From NCBI GenBank assembly GCA_902729415.1, contig CACVCF010000124.1:1-64000 (forward strand): a DNA stretch of 64,000 nt, read 5' to 3'. Positions 45,347 through 56,191 of this stretch are shown piece by piece. This DNA is from Terasakiella magnetica. Its GTDB lineage: Bacteria > Pseudomonadota > Alphaproteobacteria > Rhodospirillales > Magnetospirillaceae. A program made the translations under genes and the position numbers. The number at the start of each line of letters is the position of its first letter. Within the stretch, counting starts at the first letter, position 1. The notes under the pieces are model-generated. The model worked only from the letters and a program-made list of their open reading frames with translations, was not told the DNA's origin and ran no database searches.

Positions 45347-46072
45347 GTGTCGCCTCGCCACATCATCTGGATCGCTGCCTTTCTGCTCGCGGCTCTGCCT
45401 GCCGTGGCGGAACCTCAGTCCCTCGGCCCCAAGGCAGCCAAGGGACTGATCATTCATACCGTGGCCGAGGATGCCGCCGAGGCTTTATCGCCCACCCTGA
45501 TGCGTCTGCGCGATGAAGGCTGGGATGTGGAGATCAACCGGGTCAGCGTCGATTTCGCCAAGGAGCGTGAACTGGCCACCCCCCTGTTCGAGCGCACCCG
45601 CTCGGCCGAGGCCGAGGGCTATGCCAAGGTGGTGCTGGCGGGCGAGTCCTTCGGCGCCTGGATCAGCCTGCTCGCCAACTCGTCATGGACGACGCCGGTG
45701 GAGCGGGGCCACCTCTTCGCCCTGATCGCCATGGATGCCAGCGCCGCCAGCCTCGGCAGCGCCACCAGCGGCCGCTGGTACGAGTACAAGTTCATGAACG
45801 TGCTGAAAAGCCAGGATGCCACCCGTCTGGCGGTGTTTCTCTACGACGCGCCGCCGGAAGACCGCTTGGCGCGCGAAGATGAAATCCGCCGCATGTTGGC
45901 CAACCCCGAGCGCTATCGCTTGTTGTCGGTGGAAAGCGTGGCCGCCGCCGGTCCCGAGGGGCCGCACAGCACGGCCTTCATGCATCGCTGGGAGCCGTGT
46001 CTCGTGGCCCTGCTGGCCGACGCAGCCCCCGCCGCATGTGTGCCTGAGCCTAGAGCTGCGCCCCCTAAATGA
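45347..46072 (+). CDS. Exported alpha/beta-hydrolase-like protein
   Basis: 241 residues from GTG 45347, chosen for AGGAG seven bases upstream and because it starts the signal peptide (IIWIAAFLLAALPAVA|EP). ATG 45311 would add twelve residues. Contains a nucleophile elbow VLAGESFGAWISLLA (GxSxG) and a late SxAFMHRW that could supply the His. Likely a periplasmic esterase/lipase-like enzyme with unknown substrate. Overlaps the convergent Rrf2 gene by 8 bp. Confidence 0.65.
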   Translation: MSPRHIIWIAAFLLAALPAVAEPQSLGPKAAKGLIIHTVAEDAAEALSPTLMRLRDEGWDVEINRVSVDFAKERELATPLFERTRSAEAEGYAKVVLAGESFGAWISLLANSSWTTPVERGHLFALIAMDASAASLGSATSGRWYEYKFMNVLKSQDATRLAVFLYDAPPEDRLAREDEIRRMLANPERYRLLSVESVAAAGPEGPHSTAFMHRWEPCLVALLADAAPAACVPEPRAAPPK

Positions 46073-46451
46073 CGTCGGCCAGGGTCTTGCCGTCGAAGAC
46101 CTTGAGAAAGGCCAGCAGAGCCTCATCGACGGTCGAGCGCAGCTTGCAATCGACCACCGGACAGGTATCGCAGGGCTCGTGACAGGGAAGCAGCGCCAGG
46201 TTTTCCTGATTACGCACCAATTGCCCCAGATTGATATCCTTGGGCTCGCGGGCCAGCTTTAACCCGCCATGCTTGCCCCGCACCGTCGAGAGATGCCCGA
46301 GGTCGGCCAGGGCACGAACGATCTTCTTCAGATGCTCGGCGGAAATGCCGTAATACTCCGATACTTCACGCACCGTCACCACCCGGTCACGATAGCGCGA
46401 TAAGTACAACAGCAGACGGAAGGAATAATCAGTAAACTGCGTAATTTTCAT
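46065..46451 (-). CDS. Second Rrf2-family regulator, NsrR-like
   Basis: 128 residues. Winged helix MKITQFTDYSFRLLLYLSRY and YYGISAEHLKKIVRALADL, then CHEPCDTCPVVDCKL, a Cys cluster resembling that of NsrR (C-x2-C-x4-C-K-L). Probably an Fe-S-dependent repressor responding to NO or redox state. Adjacent to a c-di-GMP protein gene on the same strand (downstream neighbour is the hydrolase, convergent). Confidence 0.75.
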   Translation of the reverse strand: MKITQFTDYSFRLLLYLSRYRDRVVTVREVSEYYGISAEHLKKIVRALADLGHLSTVRGKHGGLKLAREPKDINLGQLVRNQENLALLPCHEPCDTCPVVDCKLRSTVDEALLAFLKVFDGKTLADVI

Positions 46452-46489
46452 AGAATCGCCAACACCCTGAGAACAGGCTCATACTTTAG

Positions 46490-48994
46490 CTACAGCTTGC
46501 CGATTCGTTCAATCACCTTCACCACCAGGGGAACGATTTCTCCGTGTTCAGCCATGGGGGTCAAGGCCTCCAGCCGGGTCAGCAAATCAAACAGCACGGT
46601 CTCACCAAACATACCGCACTTTCCCCGCATGGCGTGGACGTGCTCGGTCAGAGCGGCGCGCTCGTGGCAGTTGGACAAAGCTCGCAGCTTGTCCTGATCC
46701 TTGACCATCTCGGCCAGAAAGGTCGGCATCAGGTGTTCGAGGCCGGGGGGAATTTCGATTCCGTCCACGGCGGTGGGCGGCGGCGCCACACCGGTCTGTT
46801 CCGGCGGCAGCATGTCGGCCATGGCGGCCAGTAGTTCCGCCCGCGAAATCGGCTTGGCCAGAAAACGGTCAAAGCCGGCATCCTTGGCCTGCCAGCGCTC
46901 GTCCTCGGTATTGGCCGAGGTCAGCGCCACGATGGGAACCCGCTTCATCCCCTGTCCGACCATATATTCACGAATAGCGCGCGCAGTGGTAAAGCCATCC
47001 ATGCCCGGCATATAGAGGTCGAGCACCACCAAGTCATAGGGCTGACTTGCCGCCTTGATCCGGGCCAGGGCCTGGCCGCCGGTCTCGGCCATGTCGATCT
47101 GGCAGCCGGTTCCTTCGAGAAAGTCGTTGAACACCATCCGTACCAGTTCGACATCATCGGCGAATAGCACCCGCGCATCACTGGGAATGCGGCTGAGGGC
47201 ACCGTCCAGCAGGGGGGCGGAATAAGAGAGGTGTGAGGGCGGCTCGGTCGCAAGCTCGGGCAAGCCGAGGCTGGCGGTTTCCGCCCGCGCCAGAACGAAT
47301 TCACGAAAGCGCACGCCGACCAGGGGGGGACTGAAATAATAGCCCTGCAGCAGGTCGCAGCCGCGCTCGGCCAGAAAAGCCATCTGCTCGATGGTTTCAA
47401 CGCCTTCGGCCACCACCTCCATGTGCATGGAGTGACCCAGGGCGATGATGGCCTCCACCAGGGTGGCGTCCTCACCATTACCCAGCACATTGGAAATGAA
47501 GCTGCGGTCGATCTTGAGGATATCCACCGGGAATTGCTTGAGATAGGACAGCGACGAATAGCCGGTACCGAAATCGTCCACCGACAAGGTCACCCCGGTG
47601 GCACGGATGCGCTCGATCTTCTCCAGAACCTCCTCGCCATTGCCCAGCAACAGCCCCTCGGTGATCTCGATGGTCAGCAGCCGGGGGGGCAGGCCGGTCT
47701 CGGCCAACGCACGTTCGATGATCGCAACAATATCGCCTTGCTGGAACTGCCGGGGCGAGATGTTGACCGCGATCTTGATATCACCCAGCCCCATGCCCTG
47801 CCACACCAGCGCCTCGCGGCAGGCCGCCAGCAGCAGCCATTCGCCGATGGGGCGGATCAGGCCGATCTCTTCCGCCAGAGGCACGAATTGCTCGGGACTG
47901 ACCACGCCGATATAGCGGTTATGCCAGCGCAACAGCGCCTCGGCCGCCACCACCTGCCCCGTGCGGCCATCGACCAGGGGCTGGAACACCATATGGAATT
48001 CGCCCTGGGCCAGGGCGCTGGCCAGTTCGTCGGCCAGACGCGACCGGGCCTGGGCGCGGGCATCCATGGCGGGAGTGAAAAAGCGGAAGGTATTGCGCCC
48101 GGCCTGCTTGGCCTGCTGCATGGCGGCGGTGGAGTTGCGCATCAGCGCCTCGACATCGTCGCCGTCGCCGGGCCACAGGCAGACGCCGATCGAACACGAG
48201 ATCAGCACCTGATGCTGTTCGATGACGAAAGGCTCCTGCAAGACTTCCAGTACCGAGCGGACCACCCCTTCCACCTCTTCGGTGGTGTGGATGCCCGCCA
48301 GAACGACCGTGAACTCATCGCCGCCGAAACGCGCCACCGTATCGCCTTGGCGCAGACACATCTGGAAGCGGCGCGCGGCTTCCTGCAATACCTTGTCACC
48401 GATCCAGTGCCCGAGGGAATCGTTGATGTTCTTGAAGCCGTCGAGGCCGATGAACATCAACGCCGCCTTGGAATCCTCACGCCCCGCCAGCACCAGGGCC
48501 TGAAGCAGGCGATCAAGGAACAGATTGCGGTTGGGCAGTTCGGTCAGGGGATCGAAATTGCTGCGCTGCCACAGCTTCTCAGCGGTATCGCTGGCCTCGG
48601 TGACGTCGCGGAAGACCGCGATCCGCCGCACCACCTTGCCCGCCTCGTCATGCTGAGTGGCGATGGACAGCCATTCCCGGTAAGGCTGGCCGTCCTTGCG
48701 CCGGTCCACCAGTTCGCCCTGCCAATGGCCGGTGGTGGACAGAGTGTTCCACATTTCGGCATAGAACACCGCATCTTGGAACCCAGACTTCAGCATGCGT
48801 GGGTTCTGGCCGATGGCGTCTTCGGTGGTAAAGCCGGTGATGGCGGTAAAGGCCGGATTGATGGCGATGATCCGATTGTCAGGATCCGTCACGAAAATCG
48901 CCTCGCAGGCATGATTCACCACGGAGCGATACAGCTCCAGGTCTTCGACCTGCCGCGAAAGCTCCGCGATCCGACGCCTCAGATCATCACTCAC
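46490..48994 (-). CDS. PAS-GGDEF-EAL-receiver-HPt hybrid c-di-GMP signalling protein
   Basis: 834 residues from GTG 48994 (CGGGG upstream). Order: short coiled coil, PAS (about 18-135), GGDEF with an intact RFGGDEF (about 222), EAL with AEALLRW, NISPRQFQQ, IEITEG, DDFGTGYSSLSYL, LKIDRSF, VAEGVE and QGYYFSPP all present, receiver with LFADD, VLDLYMPGMDG and FLAKPIS, and a C-terminal HPt-like domain (HAMRGKCGMFG). Both cyclase and phosphodiesterase domains look competent. A receiver plus HPt at the C-terminus lets it join a phosphorelay; the open-ended membrane hybrid kinase at 26-29 kb is one possible partner, by inference only. Confidence 0.88.
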   Translation of the reverse strand: MSDDLRRRIAELSRQVEDLELYRSVVNHACEAIFVTDPDNRIIAINPAFTAITGFTTEDAIGQNPRMLKSGFQDAVFYAEMWNTLSTTGHWQGELVDRRKDGQPYREWLSIATQHDEAGKVVRRIAVFRDVTEASDTAEKLWQRSNFDPLTELPNRNLFLDRLLQALVLAGREDSKAALMFIGLDGFKNINDSLGHWIGDKVLQEAARRFQMCLRQGDTVARFGGDEFTVVLAGIHTTEEVEGVVRSVLEVLQEPFVIEQHQVLISCSIGVCLWPGDGDDVEALMRNSTAAMQQAKQAGRNTFRFFTPAMDARAQARSRLADELASALAQGEFHMVFQPLVDGRTGQVVAAEALLRWHNRYIGVVSPEQFVPLAEEIGLIRPIGEWLLLAACREALVWQGMGLGDIKIAVNISPRQFQQGDIVAIIERALAETGLPPRLLTIEITEGLLLGNGEEVLEKIERIRATGVTLSVDDFGTGYSSLSYLKQFPVDILKIDRSFISNVLGNGEDATLVEAIIALGHSMHMEVVAEGVETIEQMAFLAERGCDLLQGYYFSPPLVGVRFREFVLARAETASLGLPELATEPPSHLSYSAPLLDGALSRIPSDARVLFADDVELVRMVFNDFLEGTGCQIDMAETGGQALARIKAASQPYDLVVLDLYMPGMDGFTTARAIREYMVGQGMKRVPIVALTSANTEDERWQAKDAGFDRFLAKPISRAELLAAMADMLPPEQTGVAPPPTAVDGIEIPPGLEHLMPTFLAEMVKDQDKLRALSNCHERAALTEHVHAMRGKCGMFGETVLFDLLTRLEALTPMAEHGEIVPLVVKVIERIGKL

Positions 48995-49062
48995 TGGTAC
49001 CCCGATAGCTCGTTTCGGTTGGAAACAGAATGACGCCTGACAACCTGTTGCGCAAGAAGATG

Positions 49063-49743
49063 TCAGTCAATTGACAGATTCATCCGTGTCAGGGCCAAGG
49101 GAAGCTCGCTGTAGCCATCGAGAATCACGTCGGCGCCCAAATCCTCCACCGGCCCGTGGGCATAGCCGAAAGACAGGGCGATGGTACGCACGCCCGCTGC
49201 CTTGGCCGACAAGATGTCATTGGCCGAATCCCCCACCATCACTGCTTGCTCCGCCGTCACCCCCAGACGTTCGAGAATGACTGTGACATGGACCGGATCG
49301 GGCTTTAACGCCGGAGTATCGTCGGCCCCAACCACCAGATCGAAGAAATGCGAGAGATTGAGCGCCTGAAGAATGTCGGCGGTGGCCTTGCTGGGTTTGT
49401 TGGTGCAAACCGCCAGCCTCAGACCATCGGCCTTGAGATACGCCAGGGTCTGAGGCACGCCGGGCCACGGCACGGTGGTTTCGACCGAGCGGGCCTCGTA
49501 ATCATCGAGAAAACGCGCCAGATAGGGCCTGACATCGCTGCCCGGCAGACCGCCCCTGGCGGAAAAAGCCCGCTCCACCAGAGTGTGGGCGCCGTCGCCC
49601 ACCATGGCTTTGACGGCGTCGTCAGACAGGGGCGCCCGCCTCTCCGAGGCCAGCAGGCGATTCACCGCCGCCGCCAGATCGGGAAGAGAGTGGATCAATG
49701 TGCCGTCGAGGTCGAACAACACCGCCTTCAAGCCAGAACTCAT
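49063..49743 (-). CDS. gph: Phosphoglycolate phosphatase (HAD family)
   Basis: 226 residues. HAD motifs: AVLFDLDGTLIHS (nucleophile Asp), AVCTNKPSKA, Lys in ALKPDPVHV, and VMVGDSANDILSAKAAG. Removes 2-phosphoglycolate formed in DNA repair or by Rubisco. ATG 49743 preferred; GTG 49752 is possible. Confidence 0.85.
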   Translation of the reverse strand: MSSGLKAVLFDLDGTLIHSLPDLAAAVNRLLASERRAPLSDDAVKAMVGDGAHTLVERAFSARGGLPGSDVRPYLARFLDDYEARSVETTVPWPGVPQTLAYLKADGLRLAVCTNKPSKATADILQALNLSHFFDLVVGADDTPALKPDPVHVTVILERLGVTAEQAVMVGDSANDILSAKAAGVRTIALSFGYAHGPVEDLGADVILDGYSELPLALTRMNLSID

Positions 49744-49932
49744 ATTTCTCACCCGATACCAAAACCACTCTCAAGCACTACGACACTCGAAGGCAGGCGG
49801 CAAGCCACGAATGACCTGCCGACCCCAAGGTCTCGACCTGAAACGATCCGCAACAAAGATTGAATTGGCTGGAACCGGCCTTTTGTGTCACCTTTCGGCC
49901 ACAACCGCAACAGATTGGGTGTTCGACTGGCT

Positions 49933-51273
49933 ATGACCTCACGCAAGCTTGCTGTTATCGTACTCGCCGCCGGTATGGGAACACGCATGAAGTCGTCGCT
50001 TCCCAAGGTCATGCATCCCGTCGCGGGGCGCCCCATGGTCAACCACCTGATGGGAACCGTCCAACCCCTGGGACCGGATAAGGTCGTGGTGGTGATCGGC
50101 CCCGATATGGAGCGGGTGTCCCAGGCGGTCGCCCCCTTCCCCACCGTGGTCCAGACCGAACGCCTGGGCACCGGCCATGCGGTGGCGCAGGCCCGCGACG
50201 CCCTGGGTGATTTCGACGGCGACGTGCTGATTCTTTACGGTGATACCCCGCTGATCACCCAGGCGACGCTGGAGCGCATGCTGGCCGAGCGGCGGGGACC
50301 GCACCATCCGGCGGTGGTGGTACTGGGCTTCAGACCCGACGATCCCGCCCAGTACGGGCGCCTGGTGGTCGGGGCCGAAGGTCTGAAGGCCATTGTCGAA
50401 CATCGGGAGGCCACCGCCGAACAGCGCGCCATCCCGCTGTGTAATTCCGGGGTCATGGCCATCGACGGCAAGCGCCTGTGGGGCCTGATCGACCGTATCG
50501 ACAACAAGAATGCCAAGGGAGAATACTACCTGACCGACGTGGTGGCCCTGGCCCGCGCCGACGGCTCTAATTGCAGCCATGTGGAAGGTGCGCCCGAGGA
50601 ATTGCTGGGCATCAACTGCCGCTCGGAACTGGCCACCGCCGAAGCCCTGGTGCAGCGCCGCCTGCGCGAGACCGCCATGGAGAACGGCGCCACCCTGATC
50701 GATCCCGCCACCGTGTGGTTCAGCTGGGATACCCGGTTGGGCAAGGATGTCACCGTATGGCCGCATGTGGTGTTCGGCCCCGGCGTCGTCATCGGCGATT
50801 CGGTCGAGATCAAGGGCTTTTGCCATTTCGAAGGCTGTAGCGTTGCCGACGGCGCCAACCTCGGTCCCTATGCCCGCCTGCGGCCGGGGGCCAAGATCGG
50901 CCATGGCGCCCATATCGGCAATTTCGTCGAAGTGAAGAACGCCACCATCGAGGACGGCGCCAAGGCCAATCACCTGGCCTATATCGGCGATGCCCGCGTC
51001 GGGGCTGGCGCCAATGTGGGTGCGGGCACCATCACATGCAATTACGACGGCTTCCACAAATCCTTTACCGATATCGGTGCCGGGGCCTTCATCGGCTCCA
51101 ATTCCGCCCTAGTGGCGCCGGTGAAGATCGGCGATGGCGCGGTGATCGGCGCCGGATCGGTCATCACCAAGGAGGTGACGCCGGGAGCGTTGGCGGTGGC
51201 ACGCGGCTCGCAGATGGAGCTGAAGGGCTGGGCCGAACGTTTCCGTGCCCAGAACACCAAGAAGGAGGGCTAA
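49933..51273 (+). CDS. glmU: Bifunctional UDP-GlcNAc pyrophosphorylase / GlcN-1-P acetyltransferase
   Basis: 446 residues. N-terminal uridyltransferase (VIVLAAGMGTRMKSSLPKVM) and C-terminal left-handed beta-helix with hexapeptide repeats (AHIGNFVEVKNATIEDGAKA; GAGTITCNYDG). Makes UDP-GlcNAc for peptidoglycan and LPS. glmS follows 4 bp later, so the two steps are co-expressed. Confidence 0.94.
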   Translation: MTSRKLAVIVLAAGMGTRMKSSLPKVMHPVAGRPMVNHLMGTVQPLGPDKVVVVIGPDMERVSQAVAPFPTVVQTERLGTGHAVAQARDALGDFDGDVLILYGDTPLITQATLERMLAERRGPHHPAVVVLGFRPDDPAQYGRLVVGAEGLKAIVEHREATAEQRAIPLCNSGVMAIDGKRLWGLIDRIDNKNAKGEYYLTDVVALARADGSNCSHVEGAPEELLGINCRSELATAEALVQRRLRETAMENGATLIDPATVWFSWDTRLGKDVTVWPHVVFGPGVVIGDSVEIKGFCHFEGCSVADGANLGPYARLRPGAKIGHGAHIGNFVEVKNATIEDGAKANHLAYIGDARVGAGANVGAGTITCNYDGFHKSFTDIGAGAFIGSNSALVAPVKIGDGAVIGAGSVITKEVTPGALAVARGSQMELKGWAERFRAQNTKKEG

Positions 51274-51277
51274 GGCC

Positions 51278-53101
<1,824 letters not shown>

Positions 53102-53105
53102 GGCG

Positions 53106-53630
53106 TCAGTCAGCCCCAAGGTTGACCACCCGTACCCGCCGGTTGACGGCGGCTTCCGGTGAAGACGGATCAAGCAGGCGGGATTTGCCATAGCCCACCA
53201 CCTCGATCCGGCTTGGATCGACGGTATTGCGGGCAATCAGTTGCCGCCGGACCGTCTCGGCCCGCTGTTGCGACAGCCGCAGATTGAAGGCGTCGCCGCC
53301 CACCGCGTCGGTATGCCCCTCGATCCGAAAGCGTTTGCCCACCAGTCGGGGATCGTTGAGGGCACGGCCGAGATTTCCAACCAGAACCGCACCGTCCGAG
53401 GTCAGGGCGGCCGAGTTGAATTCGAAATTGATGGTAAGGTCGATAGCGGCCACACCGCCAGAATCGGCGGCGGTATTGGTGATGCCACGATCAGCATCCC
53501 GAGACACAAAAGATCTGGCGGCACCATTAAGCTGAGTGGCGATATCTTCGGCGCTGGGAGGCCCGGCGGCGATGGCCGTCAAGGGCAGCAAACCAAAGAC
53601 CATGGCCAACACGGCAACATATCTGCCCAT
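53106..53630 (-). CDS. Exported OmpA-domain protein paired with the peptidase
   Basis: 174 residues. Signal peptide (VLAMVFGLLPLTAIA|AG) and an OmpA/MotB domain: INFEFNSAALTSDG, IEGHTDAVGGDAFNLRLSQQ, YGKSRLL and VNRRVRVVN, with the Asp and Arg that bind diaminopimelate. No lipobox or beta-barrel, so a periplasmic peptidoglycan binder. Starts 10 bp after the peptidase gene and converges on glmS with a 4-bp gap. Confidence 0.8.
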   Translation of the reverse strand: MGRYVAVLAMVFGLLPLTAIAAGPPSAEDIATQLNGAARSFVSRDADRGITNTAADSGGVAAIDLTINFEFNSAALTSDGAVLVGNLGRALNDPRLVGKRFRIEGHTDAVGGDAFNLRLSQQRAETVRRQLIARNTVDPSRIEVVGYGKSRLLDPSSPEAAVNRRVRVVNLGAD

Positions 53631-53640
53631 TCCGATCCTC

Positions 53641-55251
53641 CTATTGTGCTGACGTGGTCAGCGGTGCCACCGCCGCCGACACCGCCCGGCGGCCCTTGAC
53701 CGATTGCTGCGCCAGTAGGCCGAGGCGAAGCTGGGAGAGATAGTCCCGCTCGGTCTCGACCGGCGGGCGGTCCAACGCCAGCAGCGGCAGGGCCGAGGCC
53801 ACCACCACCACCGATTCGCGCCCAAAGGCCGGCCCCGAAATCCGCCACTCCCCCGCCCCGCCCAGGGTCAGGCGGGTATTGGCCGGAACCGGCTTCCAAC
53901 CGGCATCGCCATAACGGCGCAGATGCGCCACCTGCCCGTCGGCCTGGATATAGGTGACATAAAGGTGACTGGGATAATCGGGCGTGACGACCTCGATTGC
54001 CAGGCTTTCTCCCGCAGTCAAGGCAGGCTTGCCTTTGATCGAGACCAATAATCCGCCGGGCTGGGCCAGGGCTTCTGCCAGGGTAAGGCGGGCCTCGCAA
54101 TGGGGCCACGGCTCCACCGTCAGGTCGAGATGCGGGCGCCAGCCATGGCCTCCCTCGCCCACGACCTTAACCAGCTTGTCCCGGTCATCGGTGGTGGCGA
54201 CGAAGCCACGGACCGTCAAAACACCACTCTTGGCGCTGGTTTCGACCTTGGCACATTGCAAGCCCCCGGCAAGATGGCGGACGGATGCTTCCACGTCGGC
54301 CAAGACCGGGCGCGGTGGTGTCGGAGGCGGAGTTGGAGCCGGAGGCGGCGTTACCACCACCGGCTTTGGTTTCGGCTTGGGTTCCGGCGAGGGTTGAGGT
54401 TCCGGCAAGGGTTGGGGCGGAGGCGTCTCATCGGCATAAAGCGGTGGAACCGGCCGGTCGAGGCTGACGGCATAGGCTTCCGCCGTCAGAGCGCTCATGG
54501 CGCGATAGGACACCCAGACGAAGCCATGATCCCCCCATCCCGGCCCCCAGGAATTAATCAGGCGAAAGGCGGCACGGCGATCGTCGTAGGCCACCGCCAC
54601 CATGGCGTGAACCCATGACTTGGCGTCGATATCGTCAAAGGTGGCGGTCCCGGAGGCGCCGAAGAAGCTGGTCGGCAGACGCAGCGCCACCACCACGGGG
54701 TTGCCATTGGCGACCTGCCCCTTGAGATCATCGAGCTTACTGATATCCAGCCTTTCCCAGCCCCGGATACGGTACCGACTGGCGCTGTCCTTGACCTCGG
54801 GCGAGGGCTGGCTGTCGCAAGATCCAAAGGCATAGCTGAACTCGGCCAATGGCGGCACACCATTTTGCCGCAACAAGCTCAGGGCTGACGGAATGGAAAT
54901 GCCGGAACGACAGACGCCCCGCGGCTCGGTCAAGAGGTTGTAAACGAAGGAGGGGCTAAGCGGAGTGGATGCAGGTAAGGATGCTGTGGCCAGACGGTTT
55001 TCGTAATAGCTGCGCAAGGCATAACCAGTGGCCCAGGCGGTGCAGGACGGCTGCCCCCCCTGATCCCCGGCTTCAGGGAACCAGCGCGACAGATCCACCA
55101 TCGGCGGCAGAAAGGCCCGATAGCGCGGCACGACCGGCAGAGCCGCATACTCGGCGGGGGGCAGCAATACGCCGCCAGTAGCGCGTATTTGCGCCTGGAC
55201 CGATGACGGCACACAAAGCGCCACAGCGATGACCATAATGACTCTGCGCAT
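53641..55251 (-). CDS. Exported papain-like (C1A) peptidase with C-terminal BON- and DUF4384-like domains
   Basis: 536 residues from ATG 55251. Signal peptide (VIAVALCVPSSVQA|Q). Papain-type residues: Gln64, Cys70 (QGGQPSCTAWATGY), His215 (SWVHAMVAVAYDD) and Asn233 (LINSWGPGWGDHGF). A Pro/Lys-rich linker (about 275-315) leads to a BON-like segment ([14 protein letters not shown]) and a DUF4384-like domain (HLYVTYIQADGQVAHLRRYG). In order and style it resembles peptidases that act with OmpA-like partners at the envelope; the target is unknown. Bacterial C1A enzymes with these attachments are uncommon. Confidence 0.78.
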   Translation of the reverse strand: MRRVIMVIAVALCVPSSVQAQIRATGGVLLPPAEYAALPVVPRYRAFLPPMVDLSRWFPEAGDQGGQPSCTAWATGYALRSYYENRLATASLPASTPLSPSFVYNLLTEPRGVCRSGISIPSALSLLRQNGVPPLAEFSYAFGSCDSQPSPEVKDSASRYRIRGWERLDISKLDDLKGQVANGNPVVVALRLPTSFFGASGTATFDDIDAKSWVHAMVAVAYDDRRAAFRLINSWGPGWGDHGFVWVSYRAMSALTAEAYAVSLDRPVPPLYADETPPPQPLPEPQPSPEPKPKPKPVVVTPPPAPTPPPTPPRPVLADVEASVRHLAGGLQCAKVETSAKSGVLTVRGFVATTDDRDKLVKVVGEGGHGWRPHLDLTVEPWPHCEARLTLAEALAQPGGLLVSIKGKPALTAGESLAIEVVTPDYPSHLYVTYIQADGQVAHLRRYGDAGWKPVPANTRLTLGGAGEWRISGPAFGRESVVVVASALPLLALDRPPVETERDYLSQLRLGLLAQQSVKGRRAVSAAVAPLTTSAQ

Positions 55252-55584
55252 CCCGCCCACCCTTACGATTTGGCAAAACGATAGCATAGTGTGCTTGGAA
55301 AATCCGACACTAACATGGCAAGTACGGTCATAATTCCGCCTCTTTCTTGCCGCGTAATTTCATGATCTACTTATATCCGGTGAGAAGCGTAGTGAAGCTT
55401 TGTATCGTTGACTACCATCTGACTGAATGGAAGACAGGAATTCTTTCATGCACTATCACTTGCCACCCATGTTATTGGAATTATTTTAAAATTATTCAAC
55501 CCAGCATAGGGTCACAGGAATTTCCACGAAGGTGCCGTCGCCTGCTGCCTGTGCACAAGATCGGAGAATTGGGAGGACTGCGCC
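55252..55584. other. 333-bp AT-rich intergenic region
   Basis: Divergent spacer between the peptidase and the Tat-exported OmpA-like gene, clearly AT-richer than both sides (55340-55510). A weak promoter-like pair, TTGCCA (55460-55465) and TATTTT (55482-55487), points to the plus strand. No convincing ORF, repeat or RNA structure. Confidence 0.4.
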
Positions 55585-56091
55585 ATGAGTAACACCCGAC
55601 GCGATTTCCTACTGCGCTTCGCCACCACCGCCCTGACGGTGACGGGAGCCAACGGCGCAATGGCCGGTGAACTCGGCATCCAGATCGCCCAGTTCGGAGC
55701 GGTCTATGGCCCCCCGCCCTACAACGAGGAAGACATCAAGAGATTCTTCAGTTCCCCTGCCACGGCCCGCGTTCATTTTGATGATGATAAATTCACCCTG
55801 AATGCTCAGGCCCAGGAGCTGCTGGACGAGCAGATCCGGTGGCTGACACGTTACCAGCATTACGGCGTCCTCCTCGAGGGGTACACCGATGACCACTGCA
55901 CGCGGGAATTCTGCCTCTCCCTGAGTGAGCGTCTGGCGCTGTCGGTCAAGGATTATATGGTCTCCCACGGCATCGCCCCCCAGCGCATCATGACCATCGG
56001 CTATGGCAAGGAACGCCCGGCGGCGATCGGTACCGATAAGGCGGCGCGGGCACAGAACAGGCGCGTCGATACCATTCTCCAGAAGCGCTGA
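55585..56091 (+). CDS. Tat-exported OmpA/Pal-like protein
   Basis: 168 residues. A twin-arginine signal (NTRRDFLLRFATTALTV, cut after GANGAMA) followed by a Pal-type domain: VHFDDDKFTLNAQAQELLDE, GYTDDHCTREFCLSLSERLA, IGYGKERPAAIG and QNRRVDTIL. The usual GHTD/GHAD is GYTDD, and Cys pairs (HCTREFC) could form a disulfide. OmpA-domain proteins normally use Sec, so Tat export suggests folding, a cofactor or a metal before export. GGAGG lies about 13 bases before ATG 55585. Confidence 0.78.
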   Translation: MSNTRRDFLLRFATTALTVTGANGAMAGELGIQIAQFGAVYGPPPYNEEDIKRFFSSPATARVHFDDDKFTLNAQAQELLDEQIRWLTRYQHYGVLLEGYTDDHCTREFCLSLSERLALSVKDYMVSHGIAPQRIMTIGYGKERPAAIGTDKAARAQNRRVDTILQKR

Positions 56092-56191
56092 CACCATTCC
56101 TCTGTTTGGACTCTGTTTCGCCTTATTCAGACAGACCGCCTTCCATATGGATGGGGAGATGGCGGCATAATTCCGATGAGGAAAATGACGC

